From Aquanectria penicillioides (lineage: Eukaryota > Ascomycota > Sordariomycetes > Hypocreales > Nectriaceae): 64,000 nt of DNA. The position numbers and the translations under genes were made by a program. Below the pieces are notes generated by a model. That model did no database searches, had not been told where the DNA came from, and worked only from the letters and a program-made list of their open reading frames with translations. Location of the stretch: the NCBI GenBank assembly GCA_003415625.1, contig PYIU01000001.1, forward strand, positions 5,892,210 through 5,956,209. The letters are read 5' to 3'. This document shows positions 1 through 10,815 of this stretch, in pieces. Within the stretch, counting starts at the first letter, position 1. Each line of letters begins with the position of its first letter.

Positions 1-352
1 CGAAACCGTCCGCCCCGATATCCGGTCGATTGATGCCTCGGGCGGTCTGAGCCGACTTGGCCGAGAGTCCCACCCAACCGTTCGCCGCACGAGCCTTGCT
101 GCTAGTCAGGGCCCCAAGGGAGACGCCTGGAGCGGTGTTCCACGCCGCTCGGACGCAACCAACCGCAGTGTGTCGAGTAGCTTCATGAGCAAGGTCTCTG
201 AGGAGGCAGATGGGGACGAGAGCACGGAGGCTGCTTCGGGACGATTGGGTGCAGGCGGCCGCGCTGGCCTCAAAGACGTGAATGAGGAGGACGACGAGGA
301 TCGGGTGGACGCCAGGAATGCAGCGAGTCGCCTAGCAGCCAGTACCTTCTGA
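1..352 (+). CDS. C-terminal tail of an unknown protein, cut by the window start
   Basis: The frame starting at base 2 is open from the window edge to a TGA at 350-352, giving about 116 residues. They are rich in Ser, Arg, Asp and Glu, with an acidic stretch (NEEDDEDRVDA) near the end. I see no recognisable domain. This low-complexity, charged composition is typical of the disordered tail of a larger fungal protein, which is an inference. The start of the gene lies outside the window, so the product cannot be named. It could instead be a chance open frame, but it is open over its whole visible length and is followed by AT-richer sequence typical of a 3' end. Confidence 0.5.
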   Translation, partial: ETVRPDIRSIDASGGLSRLGRESHPTVRRTSLAASQGPKGDAWSGVPRRSDATNRSVSSSFMSKVSEEADGDESTEAASGRLGAGGRAGLKDVNEEDDEDRVDARNAASRLAASTF

Positions 353-3300
353 TTTTGTCACAGTATGGTGGGAGGGTGGTTATGTTGTTGGTTGACGAAC
401 ACAGGGCTTTGCCTCAGTTTTCTCATCTCTGTTGGTACCATAGCATTGCTCCGAGACCCCGTGTCATATGTAAAGTTTGCCTTATTTTTTTTTTGCCCAG
501 CCTGTCATCTATCTCGCATACGCATGTGAAAGAAGTAATGTCATGGATGCATGGTGTGCCTTTGCGTCACTGGACATCTCCCACACGCATTGCGTAGCAT
601 ACCCGGATAGAAGCCCGGTGGCACGCGTCTGCCGCCCAATTTGGGCTCGATCCCTGTCCTGTCGGCGATATGTCACAGGTTGATTCCCATCACCTATCAC
701 TTGCTGGAACCCGATCTGGGCTAATAGGCGGTGAGTAGCGGATCCCATGGCGTGCTATGTGGTTAGCATTCGTGTGCGACGGCAAGGGCGCGGGCGAGTT
801 GGATATAGGACCGTGTAAGTGGAATTTGAGGCATCGTGTCCTGAGCTGCCAACCTCCTGTGTTGGAAGCCTTCAGTTGGAGCCACGACATAGGTAACAGC
901 TTCACAATTGGGGCCACCAATGATGTCTGCATAAGATATTACCGATACAATTTTTACCCGATGATGGGGTCTATGATAAAGTATTCTGCGATAGGATGAG
1001 ATAAGACCTTTCAGGATCATTGGCTCAAGATTTGCCGGCCGTGAACCGGTCTGAGGATGCAGTGTAATGTTGTTTGGTTGTAGGACATCAGCCTAGGTCG
1101 TTGGGTTGCGGGGGGGTACACAATTTAATGGGTTGCATCTCAAACTATTTTGATCGATGTGGGTGACCTCCCGCAATCAAGATGGCTTGACTGCTCGACT
1201 GCTCACTGTTCAGGGTGCAGCACGAGTGAGTAGAGTTGTGGCGGACTTTAAAAATCCCCCGGATAATAACTTTGGGGGAACCGACTGTTCATCTCGACAC
1301 GAGCTTTTGGCTCTCCGCTATTACTATTTATTTTTATCACTCCGGCAAATTGAGTCAGGAAGCAAGGGTCGAATCTCTGACCATGACACACACCCCCTAT
1401 CAGATTTGTGCCAAACGACACATGCCGAAGTGGTTGGGTTGCGGTGATAGTATCGGCCCTGTCCCGGAACTCCAAGGAGAGAGGCAAGGCCAAGCCAAGA
1501 TTGCAGACATTTGTGATCAAAGCTAGGCGAGACCACTTTGGCGACTAACATGACGGATCCGATGAGAGACATGCAGAGCATTGACGGTTTTGGACTGGCT
1601 GGCCAACACCCATATTGAACTCTCAGACCGCTCTGGCGTCCGGCTCCGCTCTGTTAACTGTGAATAATGGTTTCCTCAAGTGCATTAGCCTAGCGGGCCG
1701 CAGCGATCCAGCTTTTTGTGATGGTGTCGAGGGTGTTCTTGAGGCGCATATGTGGGTGGTCGTGGCTGTTTCTGTGGAGAGAGAAGCCCTACACTAAGTA
1801 TGTCGCAGTGCGTACGACGACCCTCACCAAGTTGGAAGAGTGTGATTCGTATACGTACGTCGTTTTCAAAATAGCCACCACCAGGAGAAGTGCATAGTTG
1901 TGAAGCATCGTAAACTGACCAGTTGCTTACCATGTTAGACAACGTGGTGGCTAAATTGTTGATCGTTGCCCGCTGCCTGCTACTCTCACACGTACAGCGC
2001 AGGTCATCCTGTCCAGCGTGCGCAGAGGTGCTGCCATAATGTAAATCATGCCCGAACACGCGGCTTTTGCTCCGTCTACGAGATCAGGAGGGAATCACTT
2101 TCCGAGAGGAAGTGACCTGATTCGTAGCATGCCGCGAAGAGCATAGTCATATGTAACTAAGACGATACCCCTCATTTTATTTTAGAGCCTGGTATCGGTA
2201 ATCCTGGATTGACGTGATATGAGGGTGAACTTTTACCATAGCCCGACAGTCATTATCGGCGATGCACAAGGAGGCGAGGCCACAATTGGCGGTTGGTTGG
2301 GTAGAGCTCTTCAACCTCATCCAGGGGCTGTGAAGCGGTGGAGCCAAAGAAAAAATGGCATGGATCTCGTCACATCTGCGTCTCATCCGCACCCAGCTGT
2401 GGTGATTGGGTTGGAGGCTCGGCATATTTTTTTGCGAGGCACAAGAAAACGCCATCTTGAATTAACGCGTACCTTTTCAGAAGGGAAGGAGGGGGGGGGG
2501 GGAATAATTCCGGCCATTCCAAGGATTGTTTTTGTTGTAGCAGACTAGGGTTCCTCGGTGTCTTGAGTACATTCTGACCCCAGGCCCAAGGGCTCAAGAG
2601 CTCAAGGGCTCAGGGTTGCGATATCGTCATGAACAGGGTTGGCCCTGTAGAGATGCCATGTGCAAGCGTCATGACCTCGGGCCGGTACAAAAGGAGATGC
2701 AGCTGTAGTGCGATGGCTTGCGAACCATCAACATGCAGGGTTGGGTTGGCTCGGGAAAGTTAGCGGCGAGGCACAGGCGTGAGCAAGTTGTGGGAAGCCC
2801 CGGTGATCCCTTGCCCACGTTGCCTTTGTGTCAGGTAGCTGCTAACAGTTTATACGCAATGTCCTGGGCTATCCTGCCGTGTTGCGGATTCGACCAACGT
2901 GGGATTCCGGCGGAGATCAATGTCCAAGGCTAAGGCTCGCTTGAAAGCTCATTGTCATGGATTATTGTACTAGGGGTCAATGGCAAATGAGTATAGAGTA
3001 CGAGGTGTCCACGACAGCGGGCAAAACCCTCCCTGGAACGTCAGCTTCCGGCGGGGACGAAAGGTGGACAGACGGATAAAAGCGATTCGGGGAAATGCTG
3101 GGGTCCATCTGTCGAGTCCATGTCCATGCCCTGGAGTCTGGGGTTTGGGGACTGACATGATCCCTGTCCGTTGCTCATAGGCGCGGTTTCCGTTACGGTT
3201 TCCGAGGCGTCGACTCTGGACGATGGCTGTTGGATAATTTCGATAATCTAACGCACCAGTCAGAACCGGAACTCCGATAAGCCGACCCTTTCGGGACCCA

Positions 3301-3535
3301 GGACGCAGGGATTAGAGGAGAGGTGAGCTGAAGAAGCAGCTGTGGTATGTACGGAGTATGTATGTGGGCTACGGAGACGTGTGCCATTGGCAGTGCCATT
3401 GGAATTGGCATTGCACCATGCTGTCGCAGGAAGCCGAGATCTGATCGCCATTGCAATGACTATGGCAGCCCCGCTTAGGGTGACGGTGGCCACAAGAGGG
3501 ATATGGACTCTGCTCTTTGCTCGTTGCTGGATGCC

Positions 3536-3563
3536 GAGTGCTGAGTGCTGAGTGCTGAGTGCT
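3536..3563. repeat. Tandem heptamer repeat, 4 copies of GAGTGCT
   Basis: Four perfect head-to-tail copies of GAGTGCT are visible. They lie in non-coding DNA, and no function can be assigned. Confidence 0.9.
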
Positions 3564-4180
3564 CACCGTCTTCCCGTCTTCAAGCTCGGCAGGGAGGAAA
3601 GATTCACACCGCAGTCCTTTGACGATCTATTGCTGGGTTGACTGGGGCCTTGATTTGTCAAATGAGACTAAGAAGAGAGGGGACAAAAAATGGCTGATGG
3701 CTGAAGCTTGAAGCTCCAAGTGAAAGCAAGTGGGGAGAGAGTTGGTGGGCTGGGATGAAGCGCCGATTGGAGCTGGGCCCGAAAAAAAAAAGCCCTACCA
3801 ACCCTACCTTACCTACATCCATGTAGGAAAAGAAAAAGCAAAGGTGAGAGACAACATGGGCAGTACTTGGTACTATAGTTATCGGATGGAAGGTGCGACT
3901 TACACGGCTCCCAGACATGCCGCCAACGCCTGCTGCACGTTAGTCCCCTGCACTACCGACGTACGCGGCGCACCTCTACGGCCACAATCTATTCCCTATT
4001 CCCACCTTGCTGCCGCACTGGTTCTCTTGCTCTCTTCTTGACATCCACTTCACATCCACTCTAGATATGCACTCGAACGGACGCTTCCATTTCGTCTCTT
4101 CCCCTTGTCCATGTGGTCATTCCTCTTGAGCAATAAAAACGTAACTGCCCCTGTGCCCTGACGTCCTTACATGCGTACCT

Positions 4181-4214
4181 ACACACGCACACACACACAC
4201 ACGCGCGCGCGCAC
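4181..4214. repeat. (CA)n/(CG)n microsatellite
   Basis: An alternating purine-pyrimidine run of CA repeats passes into CG repeats. Such tracts can adopt Z-form DNA and vary in length. It lies in the long non-coding interval upstream of the polyol dehydrogenase. Confidence 0.9.
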
Positions 4215-6037
4215 ATGTCCAAGCAAGTACCGTGCTCGCAACGCACACTAACACGATGGGTACCGATGCAGATGCCTCCTCTCACCCAGGTACTTGGAGC
4301 ACACCATCTCAGTTCGCCTCCACCTTGCCTGCAACTTTGGAAACTTTAGTTGGCTTCTCGAAATTGCAACTGCATCACTGACACCGAACTTCGGACGTGG
4401 ATTGAGGCTTCCAGCCTTGGTCTGTGTGTCGACTATTTGCGGGCTGGAAGATCCATGCCCAGGCCCATGTCTCGACTCCCAGCTCGTGTCTGAGGCTTTT
4501 GCGTCTATCTCCACCTCGATGATATCTTCAGCTGCCGCCCTGCCCTTCACTGCCGAGACCGCACCGCTTCTCACCTCCATCGTCGCTCCCCCAGTCCCCA
4601 GTCCTCGGTCGACCTTGTCTCCTCACCTCATGGCCTCGGCCCCGTTTGCTGTGGGCACACCATTGTGCCCCATCGGCCATCCGGGGCTCCGGCGAGTTTG
4701 GTAACCATGTCCTGCCCTGCACAAGCCCCGGCCTGTCAGGGCGCGTCACAGAGTTATCGCACTCTCTCACCGCACCGCGATCTCGGGTAGGTTAGGAGCC
4801 ACACCCGCCGCAACGGCCAGCCTGCTCCCTCCTGTCAATCAACTTGTCTCCCCGTCGTCCCGCCCTCCCGGCCCATCTGCCCGCCCGCCGCACAGTTGTG
4901 ATGGTCCAAGTCTTTGCCATCACATTCGTTGATCTCTTGTCTCATTGGGGCGGGCACCAGTCGCAGTTGATGCCGACGCCCGCTCGCGCTCACACTCCTC
5001 CACCACCAGAATCAGAACAAGTCGTGCAAGCCTCGATCAATCGCTGCTGTGCAGTCCGTCCACGACACCCCTCCTCCATGAGCACCAGCAACATCACCAG
5101 CGTCACTTTGAGCCCCTTGGTGGGACACCTAGGTCTCGACAGTCCCGATCCCAGCAACCAGTATTCCGGCCGCCAGGAGACCCTTGAACCTGGCGGGCCC
5201 CAGAAGCTTGCATGGGTCCTCCGCCAAGGCGCCCCATCTGTGCATGCAGAACGCCCGCTCGCTCTCGAAACAAACACGTTCGCAACATCCACTTTGCCTG
5301 GTCCGGTTCCGGCTCAGGCACATGGCGCATCACTGCATCTTGCGTATCCGTACCGACAATGGACGCAGGTAGGGAGGTACCCAAGCGCCGTCCTTCCCTC
5401 CTTCACCAGCTTGTCAGGCCCTGCACATGGTTTGCGAGATTGCAATGCCTAACGGAAAGCTCCTAGCCCACCGGAGATAACTCGTCGTTACCTGACTGGG
5501 CCATGCCTCTCACCCAACTCAACGCCTCCTCGACACCGGGCCACCTTGGCGTTGGGTAATTGCTGATGAGCACACGCCCTCGTTTTGCGTTTTCCCCTTC
5601 ACTCCTTTACGGACCTGACTGCTGCTGCTCTGACCGGGTACTATGGCGAGGGTTGCCACCTACTTAAGGGGTGGGGGCCCATCTCGTTCTTTTTCTATCT
5701 TCAAGACGTCTGTTCAGAGATAGGTCCCTTGATTGCTGTTCCCCCATCTTGGCCCCAAACATCCCACGTCCTAGCAAGCTCCATATCCCACGTTTTTGTC
5801 TGTCTATTTCTTCTGCCATCCCAACACTAGCACCTCCAAGGACGCCTCCATCTTCCATCCCAGCCCGCAACCCCCACGCTGCCGGACTGCTCCCACTCGC
5901 CAGTCACTCCACCAGCCAATCCCGTCCTTCCAATACGCCCCAAAAGGCAATCGGCCAAGCCATCGACTGAGCTCGAGTCTCCATCTCGTCCATCATCCCA
6001 CCTTCATCCCACGCTGCCAGCGTCACCATCAATCATC

Positions 6038-7466
6038 ATGGCCCCAGTTGCTACAGGAGAACCCGCGCCAACGCATCTACCCGCTTTCAACTCGAAACCG
6101 TTGACAATCAGTGCCTCGGTCCTGCATGGTCCCCGGGATCTACGAGTGGTAAGTGCCCCCTATGCCCGCATTACACAGACCTTCTCCATCAGCCCTACCC
6201 GAAGGAACTGTTCCTGATTTCGTGTCACATTAGGAATCGCGAACCATCGAAACACCGGGGGCGGGAGAGCTGCAGATTGCCGTCAAAGCCACCGGCATCT
6301 GTGGGTCGGATGTGTCCTACTACAAGAAGTTTGCCAACGGCGACCTTTGCGCTTGTCACCCTCTCTCCCTGGGACATGAGTCGGCCGGCGAGGTAGTTGC
6401 CATTGGCCCTCAAGTCACCGGTTTCAAACTCGGTGACCGCGTTGCTCTCGAAGTCGGCGTCGCCTGTGGACAGTGTGGCATTTGTCGCAAGGGCCGATAT
6501 AACCTGTGCAAGAAGTTGCGATTCAGAAGCAGCGCCAAAACCTATCCTCATTACCAAGGCACTCTGCAAGAACGAATCAACCACCCAGCTGTATGGTGTC
6601 ACAAGTAAGATTTCTCGCATTTATGCTTCTGGTACCGGCTGGATGTGCTGATAATCAATAGGCTTCCCGACAATGTTTCGTACGAGGCTGCTTCCCTCCT
6701 GGAGCCCCTCTCCGTGGCCATTCACGCAGTCAACCGCGCCAGACCGGAGCCGGGTTCCACAGCCCTGGTCATCGGTGCTGGTACCGTTGGTCTCCTTACT
6801 GCGGCAATGGCACGCCAGTCTGGCTGTACTTCTGTTACGATTACCGACATTGACGCTGGCCGCGTGAATTATGCCATTGAGAACGGGTTTGCAACCCACG
6901 GATATGTTACCCCGGTAGCCTACTTGACTCCCTCCAATGTTCCTTCTGGCGTCTCCACCCCGGACTCTGGCATGATGACCCCTGCCAGCACTTTCTCTGC
7001 TGCTAGCAGATTTGACAATGCCAAGGCCCTGGCCAGTGAGATCCTTGCTGTTTCTAACACCCTAGACGCCTTTGTTCTAGAAGAGGACGACGATGGCGTG
7101 GACGTTACCTTTGAATGCACTGGCAAGGAGGCTTGCATGCACACGAGCCTCTACGCCACAAAGTCTGGCGGCAAGGTAATCATGGTTGGCATGGGCACTC
7201 CGATCCAGACACTTCCCTTGTCAGTGGCCCATCTCCGAGAGATCGACATCTTGGGCATCTTCCGCTATGCCAACACATACGCAACCGGCATTCGGTTGCT
7301 ATGCTCCCAGGCTCTGAACGGCCCGGGTTTCTCCCTCCCGTCGTTGGATAGCATGGTTACGCACCGCTTCAAGGGCCTCGACAAGGCTCAGGGGGCATTT
7401 GAACTCGCAACCCGTACGAGCGACGATGACGGTAACCTGGTCATCAAGATCGTGATTGAGGCTTGA
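6038..7466 (+). CDS. Zinc-dependent polyol (sorbitol/xylitol-type) dehydrogenase
   Basis: This is a medium-chain alcohol dehydrogenase. Family members oxidise sugar alcohols such as sorbitol, xylitol or L-arabinitol with NAD+ in the cytosol. The model has three exons, 6038-6148, 6234-6604 and 6662-7466 (GTAAGT and GTAAGA donors), and gives 428 aa. Catalytic zinc ligands Cys60 (ICGSD) and His85-Glu86 (GHESAG) are present. The structural zinc site is complete: Cys115, 118, 121 and 129. The dinucleotide fold carries VIGAGTVGL, and an Asp after the second strand (ITDID) suggests NAD rather than NADP. A Ser/Thr/Pro-rich insertion of roughly 45 residues follows the second strand of that fold and makes the protein longer than the usual 350-380 aa. 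The exact polyol substrate cannot be read from sequence. The start is the ATG in a good context, 37 codons before intron 1. Confidence 0.93.
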
Positions 7467-7950
7467 AAGACCAGTGTTTTTGTTTTTGTTTTAAAAGCGT
7501 TACGATGCATAGACTGAGTGCTTTTACGATATCCCGGTAGCCACAGTAACTGAGCTCCCTTGATTTTTTTCCTCCTTCAGTTATTGGATTGATTCTTACA
7601 AATTGGTTGGTTGGGTTGGGTTTTGGGCAAATGGGTGATTTCTAGTTCGGGAGCATTGATAAAAGAAAAGAAACGAAAAGAAAACGGGGGCGGAGGGGGG
7701 CCAGGATAATGACGATTTTTTTCTTTTATTTTCTTGGGGTCAGACTTTAGAAAGTGGGCTGCATAACGACAATGCGAGCATAAATTCGGTTATCAACTCA
7801 ATTGTGATAGCATATACCATATCTTCCGTCTATGATGCATGTGTAGTTCTACTTGAACTCCCAACTCCGGGCTAAATCAACAAAATAAACCTCAGTCATG
7901 ACAATCAGTTTGGGTGGTCTACTACGGAGGCCATTCGTAGGCGAGTGCCT
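7467..7950. other. Convergent 3' intergenic spacer
   Basis: This spacer lies between the stop codons of the polyol dehydrogenase and the csn6 gene. It is T-rich and A-rich and presumably holds both polyadenylation regions. No gene is seen. Confidence 0.7.
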
Positions 7951-9264
7951 TCAAAGCAGAATATCTCCGGCCGCCCGGAGGCTATATGTAGCTGGGTCGA
8001 CAGGATACTCCTGACCACGACGGTTGGAGGCCTTGGCTGACTCGACGACATTGAACTTCTTGCCCACATCGCGGGCCTGGTTAACACTCTGCATGATGCC
8101 ATTGAGGAGGCCGATCAGGTTGACATCGTTTGCCTCGTGCAGCATTTCCTTCTCAAAAGATGCCTGGTCTGAGGGGATGACTAGGTCAAGACGGCCGACA
8201 AGAGCCTGAATTTGGCGGAGAACAGTTTGGGATGGGTTGGTGCAGTCAGTGTCCATGGACTCGGAGGCTGTCTTGTCGCCCTTGACGTACGAGGGTGGAA
8301 GTCGCTCGAGATACGTGGTGAGGAGGTGGATTCGTGAGTGAAGCATCTTGATAGCGTTGGCTTTTGCGGTGAGAGCAGCGATCATCTCATCCTCCTCTAC
8401 CGTAAGAGGGACATCGTCATCGTGAACTGATTCTCGACGGTCCTCATCTTGACTCTCTACTAGTCGTCTCTTGCCCTTGCCGTTGGATTCGATAGATCGA
8501 GCGGGTTTTTCCTCCTTGGCAGTAGCCGCAGCGGCGTTTCCGCCTGCACCGGCAACATAGTTCATGCTGATCATCTCGGTTTCGTCGGTTTCGACAGAGT
8601 AGGTCAGCTCTCGAAATTTGAGCTTGAGTGTCGCCTCCCCATCGTCCATCTTCTTATCCTCTCCGTCATTCTCGACCTTGGGATCATCGACTTCATAATT
8701 GCTCTCGTATATGGTCAGGGGAAGCTTGCCGCCCACGGAGTGATCGAGGACTTGTTCGGGGTGGAAGCCGAGGAGAACGGCGGACTCGTTCCAACCCCCA
8801 AGGATCTGGGTGTGAATCGGCAGGATAGTGGGGGTCGGGCCTGAGGAAGGGAGTAGCGTGTACCATCCGACGAAATCGAGCTGACGATCTTTGTGAACGG
8901 TGATCACTAGATGCGGTGAAAAGAAGGAAAAAAAAGTCAGAAAAAATGATGAAGCTTAAGCAAGGCAAAGGAGGGGGGGGGACCAACTCTGCTCTAGGCG
9001 TGCTCCAAACTTCTCGGCATCGAGAAGGTAGCCACCTTGGACCTCGGGGGCAAGTCGCATATGGGCCTCGAAGGCATGCTCGATGGTGATCTCTCTGCCA
9101 TTCTGCTGGCCTAACAGAGCGCCAACGATGGGGCCTGTCTGTTCACGGAGAGTATGTCGTGTGATGTAGTCGGAGATGGTCAGGAGGACAAGCGGGTGTA
9201 GGACAGCTTGCTGTTCAGAGCTCTTCTGGCCGGAGAGGAGAGGGTTGGCGGTTGAGGCAACCAT
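7951..9264 (-). CDS. csn6: COP9 signalosome subunit 6 (MPN- domain)
   Basis: Csn6 is one of the two MPN subunits of the COP9 signalosome, the nuclear complex that removes Nedd8 from cullin ubiquitin ligases. In filamentous fungi it controls development and secondary metabolism. Two exons, 9264-8988 and 8906-7951, encode 410 aa. The N-terminal MPN domain begins at about residue 22 (LHPLVLLTISDY) and includes the GPIVGALLGQQ stretch. A central acidic, low-complexity linker (about 190-260) separates it from a helical C-terminal half containing YLERLPPSYV. The JAMM metal motif (HxHx10D) is absent, as expected for Csn6 in contrast to the catalytic Csn5. An upstream in-frame start at 9342 exists, but the added residues are low-complexity His/Pro. 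I chose the ATG at 9264 because the MVAST start resembles the family. Eukaryotic initiation factor 3f is the other MPN- candidate but fits less well. Confidence 0.88.
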
Positions 9265-10076
9265 GGTGCTGCGAATGAAGCTGGACCGTGGTGGGTGTGG
9301 GCGTGGGTGTGGTGTGGAATGCAGAGGTGGGCGGGGAGGCAACGACCGTGTCTCGCAGAGTCTCGCAAAGACTTGCAGAGGGGGGAGGGAATGTGAATAG
9401 ATTCAGCCTCTAGGCACGGAGCTGAGGTGTTGGTCGGAGGTCACCGCGAATGCCCCGCGCTGTGCTTTTGTGGGGTTCTCAGACAAGCTGGAGTTATCTA
9501 ATGTTTGTTCGGTTTAGGTAAGGCCATGGCAGATGACTAAGCCTCGCACAGCCCGGACGTGGACAGCTAGCTGCAACATTTCGCCTGCATTCATCAATGC
9601 AACCCTGGAATTTTTCAGCCTCTGGACAAAAGATGAACTGATGCTTCATCGGTCATTGAGGACGTGATTGCCAATCTTTCAGAGCCTGCTCTGTGAGCTG
9701 GTTCCGCCTCGTTTGCGCGCTCCCTAACGCCTCTGCCTCGGGCTGTTTACGCTGTCTTTACCCCTGTCTTTGCCCCTAGCTTTCTACTTTTGACTCCTCT
9801 CCTGAGTCCTCCGCTTAGGTTCCAGGCGCCGTGCTTGCGGGAAGCCTTGCTTGCAGCGCTCGCACCGCAACCCCCAGCTACGCCGTCGCCAAGGCTGCGA
9901 AGCATAGCAAACTCGCACATGCTTTGTTCGAGATCCGTCATGGCTGCAGGTCGACCCGTCACAATCAGTCTCCCATTCCTCGAGACACGGCCTAGTTCTC
10001 CTGGCACCCCTGTTACAGCACTCAACTGTTGTGCCTCCGCTTGGGCTTTGCAGACATAAAGGAAATCCATCACCAA

Positions 10077-10096
10077 AGAGAGAGAGAGAGAGAGAG
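10077..10096. repeat. (AG)n microsatellite
   Basis: Ten AG units are followed by an A-rich AAAAG stretch, in non-coding DNA. Confidence 0.9.
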
Positions 10097-10249
10097 AAAA
10101 GAAAAGAAAAACAAAGCCTCGCTTCGGGAGACGGCAACTCAAAGGTAGCTACCCGAGTCTTTCTTCCTTTCATAGTTCCATGTCCTTGTCCTTTTTCCTT
10201 TCCTTGTTACTCTTTCAGGTTTCTAGACCTTTGATTGATGTTTGCTCAT

Positions 10250-10302
10250 CTCCCCCTCCCCCTTCCCTTTCCCCCTTCCCTCTCCCCCTCCCCCCTCCTT
10301 TT
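10250..10302. repeat. Pure pyrimidine tract (C/T only)
   Basis: About 50 bases consist only of C and T, mostly CCCCT/CCCTT units. Such CT tracts are common in promoters and leaders of filamentous ascomycetes. This one lies about 250 bases upstream of a small ORF. Confidence 0.85.
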
Positions 10303-10551
10303 AACTGCCGGTTGGGCTTAATCATATTTGCCGTGATGGAAACTGAGAAATTATTGTAGTTGTGTTACTATCAACCTGGTGCATCGCTTACGTACAAATT
10401 ACCGGCGTTCCAGCAACATCTATCATTAACTTGCACGGAAACCCGACCTTAACTTTTATGCCTTTGGACATCGTCGCCTCGGGACTTCATCTGCTTCGCT
10501 CTCAACAAAATCTTGGCATATCTAACGTCCACCCCGGCAAGCTATTTCAAC

Positions 10552-10815
10552 ATGGATTCCTCCTTCGGCAAGCGACACCATAGCGATACCGCCTCTACGG
10601 CCTCTCCAGTACCCAGCAAGAAGTCTAAACAGGCGACTTCGATAGGATCCCAAGGATCCACCACCTCTGCTTCCTCCTACTCAGGATCCGTTGACATGGA
10701 CTACCTCCCCACACTACGACTTGAGCCACGCAGGCCTACGTTTAAAGATATCCATTATGAAACATCAAGATCTCGTTCGAAATCACCACAGCCGTCGTCG
10801 CCGAAATCATTGTGA
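10552..10815 (+). CDS. Small Ser-rich unknown ORF with a possible nuclear signal
   Basis: This unspliced frame encodes 87 aa from the ATG at 10552, or 100 aa from 10513. It is rich in Ser, Thr, Pro and Lys. It carries a basic patch, PSKKSKQ, that could act as a nuclear localisation signal, and an Arg-Ser/Ser-Pro-rich C-terminus (SRSRSKSPQPSSPKSL). I recognise no domain. The preceding sequence is a typical fungal leader with a pyrimidine tract. The case for a real gene rests only on this composition and context. It could be a chance frame, or one exon of a larger gene whose other exons I cannot see. Confidence 0.3.
   Translation: MDSSFGKRHHSDTASTASPVPSKKSKQATSIGSQGSTTSASSYSGSVDMDYLPTLRLEPRRPTFKDIHYETSRSRSKSPQPSSPKSL

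Larger units (their letters stand above)
353..6037. other. Gene-free interval of 5.7 kb
   Basis: No open frame here has recognisable domains or splice-supported extension. The first 3 kb is mixed-composition intergenic DNA. From about 4,300 the sequence becomes CT-rich and GC-rich and carries long chance frames, such as 4844-5452. It probably includes the promoter and leader of the downstream polyol dehydrogenase. It contains a 7-mer tandem repeat, a CA/CG microsatellite, one TACGGAGTA motif (3350-3358) and a TACC-rich stretch (about 3797-3831). Confidence 0.6.
9265..10551. other. Intergenic interval upstream of csn6
   Basis: Apart from repeats, I see nothing codable. The long frames on the minus strand at 9747-10173 owe part of their length to the (AG)n tract, read as Leu-Ser repeats. 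The interval presumably holds the csn6 promoter. Confidence 0.6.

Noticed and set aside
4844..5452. 202-codon frame upstream of the polyol dehydrogenase
   Set aside because: Pro/Ser/His-rich chance frame in GC-rich leader DNA, with overlapping long frames on the other strand and no family resemblance.
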